Assembly: GCF_947495625.1 (NCBI RefSeq)
Contig: NZ_CANLZW010000003.1
Location: 1-64,000 of the forward strand
Origin: an uncultured Cocleimonas sp.
GTDB taxonomy: Bacteria > Pseudomonadota > Gammaproteobacteria > Thiotrichales > Thiotrichaceae
Direction: 5' to 3'
Length of the DNA: 64,000 nucleotides
Positions 60,524-64,000 of this stretch are shown here, in pieces (within the stretch, counting starts at the first letter, position 1; every line of letters starts with the position of its first letter). The notes under the pieces were generated by a model, which was given only the letters and a program-made list of their open reading frames with translations, made no database searches and was not told where the DNA came from. The position numbers and the translations under genes are program-made.

Positions 60524-63220
60524 TTACTTTTTAACAGCAGCCTTCTTCTTTGGTGCGGCTTTCTTCTTGGCAGGTTTCTTTTTCGCTGCTTTTTTAGCAG
60601 GTACTTTTTCTACCCATTTACCGTCTTCAAAACGTGCTGACCATCCTGTTGCTTTACCGTCTTTATCGGTTCTAACATAATGTTCTTTGGTTTTGCGATC
60701 AAAGCGGACTGCTGCTTTATTACCGTCAGGGTCAGTTGCTGGTGCATCCGCGAGATAATAAAACTTTTCAGAAATACGATCTTTGAAACGATTTAATTCT
60801 TCAACCAAAGGTGCACGGGTTTCACGTGATTTCGGATAGGTACTAGCTGCAAGGAATAAACCTGCTGCACCGTCACGTAAAATGAAGTAAGCATCAGACT
60901 TTTCACATTCTAATTCAGGAATGTGAACGGGGTCTTCGCGTGGTGGTGCGACTTCGCCATTGCGCAGAATTTTACGGGTGTTTTTACATTCATCTTCATT
61001 GCTACACTTCATATATGGGCCGAAACGACCCGTAGTAAGGTGCATATCATGACCACATTTTTCACATTCAACCACAGGGCCTTCGTAGCCTTTTAATTTG
61101 AAAGTGCCTTTTTCGATTTCGTAACCATCACATTCCGGGTTTTCACCACACACATGTAATTTAGTGGTTTCGTCGATGAAGTAGCTGTCCATTGCTGAAT
61201 CACATTTTTTACAGCGATGCTTTGCCATCAGTGCTTCAGTTTCAGCGTCTTCGTTATTTACATCGATAGACTCTTCAGCAGGTACAAGGTTAATGGTTGT
61301 TTTACAGCGTTCTTTAGGTGGAAGATTGTAACCATCACAGCCCAAGAATACACCGGTTCCCGCAGTACGGATACCCATATTACGTCCACAGGTAGGACAT
61401 TTAATCTCAGTCATGACCATTTCATTGGTCTTCATTCCACCCTCTTCAGGTGGCGCACCGGCATGTTCTAAATTGACTTTAAAGTCTTTGTAGAAATTAT
61501 CGAGAACGTCTTTCCATTCCAATTTGCCGTCTGCAATTTCATCCAGCTCTTTTTCCATCTCGGCTGTGAAGTCGAAATTCATTAGTTCTTCGAAACTACC
61601 TACTAGGCGTTTGGTGACGATCTCACCCATTTTCTCTGCAAAGAAGCGTCTGGAATCTACTTTAACGTAACCGCGATCTTGAATCGTTGAAATGATTGAT
61701 GCGTAGGTAGATGGGCGGCCAATGCCGCACTTTTCCAGTTCTTTAACTAGCGATGCTTCCGTGTAACGTGGAGGCGGCTTAGTAAAGTGCTGTTGTGGGT
61801 CGAGCTCGACCAAGTTGAGCACATCACCCTGACTTAGATCAGGTAGATCAGGCGTATCTTTTTTGCTCAATGGCGGCAGAGCTTTTGTCCAACCCGGGAA
61901 GCGCAAGGTGCGACCCGAAGCATTTAAATAGTATTGGCCAGCTTGTACGGTCAAACGTGTTGAATCGTATTTAGCAGGCACCATTTGACAGGCAACAAAC
62001 TGACGCCAGATAAGCTCGTATAGCTTTTTCGCATCATCACCCATGTCTTTTAAGTCACTCATCATGACTTTTACATCAGACGGACGAATCGCCTCATGGG
62101 CCTCTTGTGCGCCACTCTTGGCACCGTAATGATTTGGCGCTTCAGGTAGGTATTCTTTACCGTATTTTTTGCCGATGTATTCGCGCACACTTTCCAGTGC
62201 ATCTTTACTCAAATTGGTTGAGTCGGTACGCATATAGGTGATGTAGCCACCTTCGTAAAGGCGTTGAGCTAAGCCCATGGTGCGTTTTACGCCATAGCCA
62301 AATCGAGTACTTGCAGCTTGCTGCAACGTTGATGTAATAAAAGGTGCTTTGGGTTTGCTGCTAGTTGCTTTGTCTTCGCGTTTAAGTAATGAATAGTCGG
62401 CATCTTTCAGTTTTGCGACGGCATCCATTGCCTGCTTTTCATTAACAGGTTTAAACGCCTCACCATTGTCTTTGGTAACTTCCATGCGCAAGGCTTCGCC
62501 AGCTTTGGTAGCAAGATCAGCATGTATGTCCCAGAATTCAACAGGGTTGAATGCATTGATTTCGTGTTCTCTATCAACGATCAAACGCACAGCAACTGAC
62601 TGTACTCGACCCGCAGAAAGACCACGTCCAATTTTCGACCATAATAAAGGCGAGACCATAAATCCCACAACACGGTCTAGAAAACGTCTGGCTTGTTGAG
62701 CATTAACACGATCTACATCCAGTTTTGAAGGTTCTTTAAAGGCTTCCTGAATAGCTGTTTTGGTGATTTCATTAAACGTTACGCGCTCAAAGCGATCATC
62801 ATCTCCGCCGATAACTTCTTTTAAATGCCAGGCAATGGCTTCTCCCTCTCTATCCAAATCGGTCGCGAGATAGACTTTATCGCCTTTGGCTGCCAATTTT
62901 TGTAATTCGGCAACTACCTTCTCTTTGCCTGGGAGTATTTCGTATTGAGCTTGCCAGTCATTATCAGGGTTAATTCCCATACGACGAACAAGGTTGTCAT
63001 TATCGCGTTTCTTCTTAAAAGCCGCTTTTTTGACTTCACTCATACCTTTCGTCAGTTGGGCGAGTGTTGGTGCTTTTTTCTTTCCAGTTTGGCTTCCGCC
63101 GCCTTTTGGCAAGTCACGAATATGACCTACACTCGATTTCACAATGTATTCTTTGCCTAAGTATTTGTTGATGGTTTTCGCCTTTGCTGGCGACTCCACA
63201 ATGACTAGTGATCTGCCCAT
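60524..63220 (-). CDS. topA: DNA topoisomerase I
   Basis: 898 aa. Toprim domain at the N-terminus ([32 protein letters not shown]), active-site tyrosine in [14 protein letters not shown], and three C-terminal zinc-finger-type modules ([32 protein letters not shown]). The tail is a run of K/A/P, which enhances processivity and DNA binding in other species. It relaxes negative supercoils during transcription. Ends just before the inverted G7 repeat pair. Confidence 0.95.
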   Translation of the reverse strand: MGRSLVIVESPAKAKTINKYLGKEYIVKSSVGHIRDLPKGGGSQTGKKKAPTLAQLTKGMSEVKKAAFKKKRDNDNLVRRMGINPDNDWQAQYEILPGKEKVVAELQKLAAKGDKVYLATDLDREGEAIAWHLKEVIGGDDDRFERVTFNEITKTAIQEAFKEPSKLDVDRVNAQQARRFLDRVVGFMVSPLLWSKIGRGLSAGRVQSVAVRLIVDREHEINAFNPVEFWDIHADLATKAGEALRMEVTKDNGEAFKPVNEKQAMDAVAKLKDADYSLLKREDKATSSKPKAPFITSTLQQAASTRFGYGVKRTMGLAQRLYEGGYITYMRTDSTNLSKDALESVREYIGKKYGKEYLPEAPNHYGAKSGAQEAHEAIRPSDVKVMMSDLKDMGDDAKKLYELIWRQFVACQMVPAKYDSTRLTVQAGQYYLNASGRTLRFPGWTKALPPLSKKDTPDLPDLSQGDVLNLVELDPQQHFTKPPPRYTEASLVKELEKCGIGRPSTYASIISTIQDRGYVKVDSRRFFAEKMGEIVTKRLVGSFEELMNFDFTAEMEKELDEIADGKLEWKDVLDNFYKDFKVNLEHAGAPPEEGGMKTNEMVMTEIKCPTCGRNMGIRTAGTGVFLGCDGYNLPPKERCKTTINLVPAEESIDVNNEDAETEALMAKHRCKKCDSAMDSYFIDETTKLHVCGENPECDGYEIEKGTFKLKGYEGPVVECEKCGHDMHLTTGRFGPYMKCSNEDECKNTRKILRNGEVAPPREDPVHIPELECEKSDAYFILRDGAAGLFLAASTYPKSRETRAPLVEELNRFKDRISEKFYYLADAPATDPDGNKAAVRFDRKTKEHYVRTDKDGKATGWSARFEDGKWVEKVPAKKAAKKKPAKKKAAPKKKAAVKK

Positions 63221-63469
63221 AATACGTTATATCGTGCCTTATTAAATGTCTGTGAAATGATTAAAAATCGATATTTTAATCGGGATCTTGTTGGGAAATT
63301 GGTGGCAACAATACACTGGAATGTTCATTTTAGTAAAGGATGAAATTTTTCTAATTAGCGATTTAGTGCGAAATATAGGCATTTTTGAGAGCCTTAGATG
63401 TAATCTAAATTAAATACTATAAAGCTAAATTTAATGACAAATAAAAATCACTGAGGTTCACGATTCTTC

Positions 63470-63498
63470 AAAAAAGTGCTCAAAAGTAGGGGGGTGAC
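63470..63498 (+). repeat. G6 repeat, short form (copy 24)
   Basis: A6 tract, GTGCTC, then AAAAGTAGGGGGGTGACTTTT. AAAAGT and ACTTTT at the two ends can pair. Confidence 0.85.
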
Positions 63499-63551
63499 TT
63501 TTCGTTTAAAGAGCAAAGAATTGATAGAATTTCGTTTACGTCAAAAATGAG

Positions 63552-63577
63552 AAATGGCCCTAAAAAGGACCATTTTT
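63552..63577 (-). terminator. Terminator 3' of smg
   Basis: AAATGGCCCT / AGGACCATTT with one mismatch. On the minus strand it is the last structure before the spacer, 38 nt after the smg stop. Confidence 0.6.
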
Positions 63578-63614
63578 AAATCTGTTTGTATTGTTAGCAG
63601 TGTTAAATCATAAA

Positions 63615-64000
63615 TTAATGATAAACGGGGGATTCTTCTCCAAGTGCCACGTCATCCATCCAGATGTATTCAGCTTCAGTGTCTGGCTGGTTGAGTAATA
63701 GCATCAAAATCACCCACTTAAGGCGATTAATATCAAATTCCTTATCGCCTAACGTTAAAATACGATCGACCGTGCGTTCAAACATCTCAGAACTTAGAAC
63801 ACCTGTCTGGCGAAGAGAGAACATATAGTTCTGACATTCCTGATCTAGCCAACGTGCTTCGTATTTTGAAAATTGACGAATTGATTGTGCTTTAGGCTCT
63901 GAAATATAAATTTTGTCATCATCAGCAAGACTTTCTAGCCAATCAAATGCTTTAGTAATTCTGGTCTTGGGGAAACCAGCATCTTTAAGTTCACCATGAA
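63615..64000 (-). CDS. smg: Smg/DUF494 family protein, 5' part outside the window
   Basis: The minus-strand frame is open from 64000 to a TAA at 63615, about 128 codons, and its N-terminus lies beyond the window. DUF494 features are DAGFPKTRITKAFDWLESLAD, then RQFSKYEARWLDQECQNYMF, and the C-terminal RLKWVILMLLLNQPDTEAEY. Smg is a small conserved gammaproteobacterial protein, often next to dprA and topA as here, of unknown function. The order dprA-smg-topA is usual, so dprA probably lies just beyond the end. Confidence 0.85.
   Translation of the reverse strand, partial: HGELKDAGFPKTRITKAFDWLESLADDDKIYISEPKAQSIRQFSKYEARWLDQECQNYMFSLRQTGVLSSEMFERTVDRILTLGDKEFDINRLKWVILMLLLNQPDTEAEYIWMDDVALGEESPVYH

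Larger units (their letters stand above)
63221..63614. other. Spacer topA / smg
   Basis: No gene. Contains one G6 copy (63470-63498) and the smg terminator hairpin; the remainder is AT-rich and would hold the topA promoter. Confidence 0.6.

Noticed and set aside
1-64000. CRISPR array made of the G6 repeats
   Set aside because: Copies are kilobases apart with no regular spacers and no cas genes.

Overview
The window reads as chromosome from a low-GC, sulfur-oxidising, probably autotrophic gammaproteobacterium. The evidence is a cytoplasmic sulfite dehydrogenase operon (soeABC), ATP sulfurylase (sat), a phosphoribulokinase-like gene (prkB), a molybdate transporter (modABC), class Ia ribonucleotide reductase with two ATP cones, and many gammaproteobacterial housekeeping genes (rimO, tex, topA, uup, tsaC, pdxH, smg). 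A Thiotrichales-type host (Leucothrix, Cocleimonas or Thiothrix relatives) is my inference; no rRNA or other decisive marker is present.

Layout. 0.1-1 kb: a decayed DUF2189 membrane protein gene. 1.4-8.6 kb: MYG1-family hydrolase, small membrane proteins, modABC, an FG-GAP protein, CreA, and a ParA-like ATPase overlapping a lysine-rich partner. 8.7-16.8 kb: AraC regulator facing an NmrA-like/DUF4345 pair, EamA transporter, a YidD-like cysteine-rich protein, msrA, LysR facing gabT. 17-24.6 kb: tex, DUF2478, a secreted small protein with an anti-sigma-like protein, class I aldolase, an IscR-like regulator without cysteines. 24.8-29.8 kb: an AttEFGH-like ABC system and DUF503. 29.9-33.7 kb: a small accessory patch with an AbiE-like toxin-antitoxin pair (toxin broken by an in-frame stop) between 45-bp direct repeats, a tex 3' fragment, a REP pair, an SGNH hydrolase and a second YidD-like protein. 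34.5-39.4 kb: nrdB and nrdA. 40-46.9 kb: ferredoxin-type flavin reductase, prkB, rimO, sat, a YfcE-like phosphoesterase. 47.3-52.1 kb: soeABC. 52.2-64 kb: a PabB-PabC-rhodanese fusion, an exported clan-A glycoside hydrolase-like protein, pdxH, uup, tsaC, topA and the start of smg.

The most striking structure is not a gene. A small intergenic element, an A-tract followed about 13 nt later by a near-invariant AAGTAGGGGGGTGAC, occurs 23 times in intact form (about one per 2.8 kb). All 23 are outside recognised genes, and 19 have the G-rich strand on +. A few copies are a long form in which a 54-55 nt module that can form a hairpin sits between the A-tract part and the G6 part. Two copies with the same flanks differ precisely by this module. 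I do not recognise this family; it could be a MITE-like repeat, an uptake or architecture signal, or a protein-binding site.

Functionally, molybdate uptake (ModABC, possibly DUF2478) would supply the cofactor of SoeA. SoeABC and Sat represent two sulfite-oxidation routes, direct and via APS, and prkB would link this to CO2 fixation. The soeA promoter region holds two copies of a palindromic operator-like site; the nrdA upstream region holds two NrdR-like boxes and a DnaA box.
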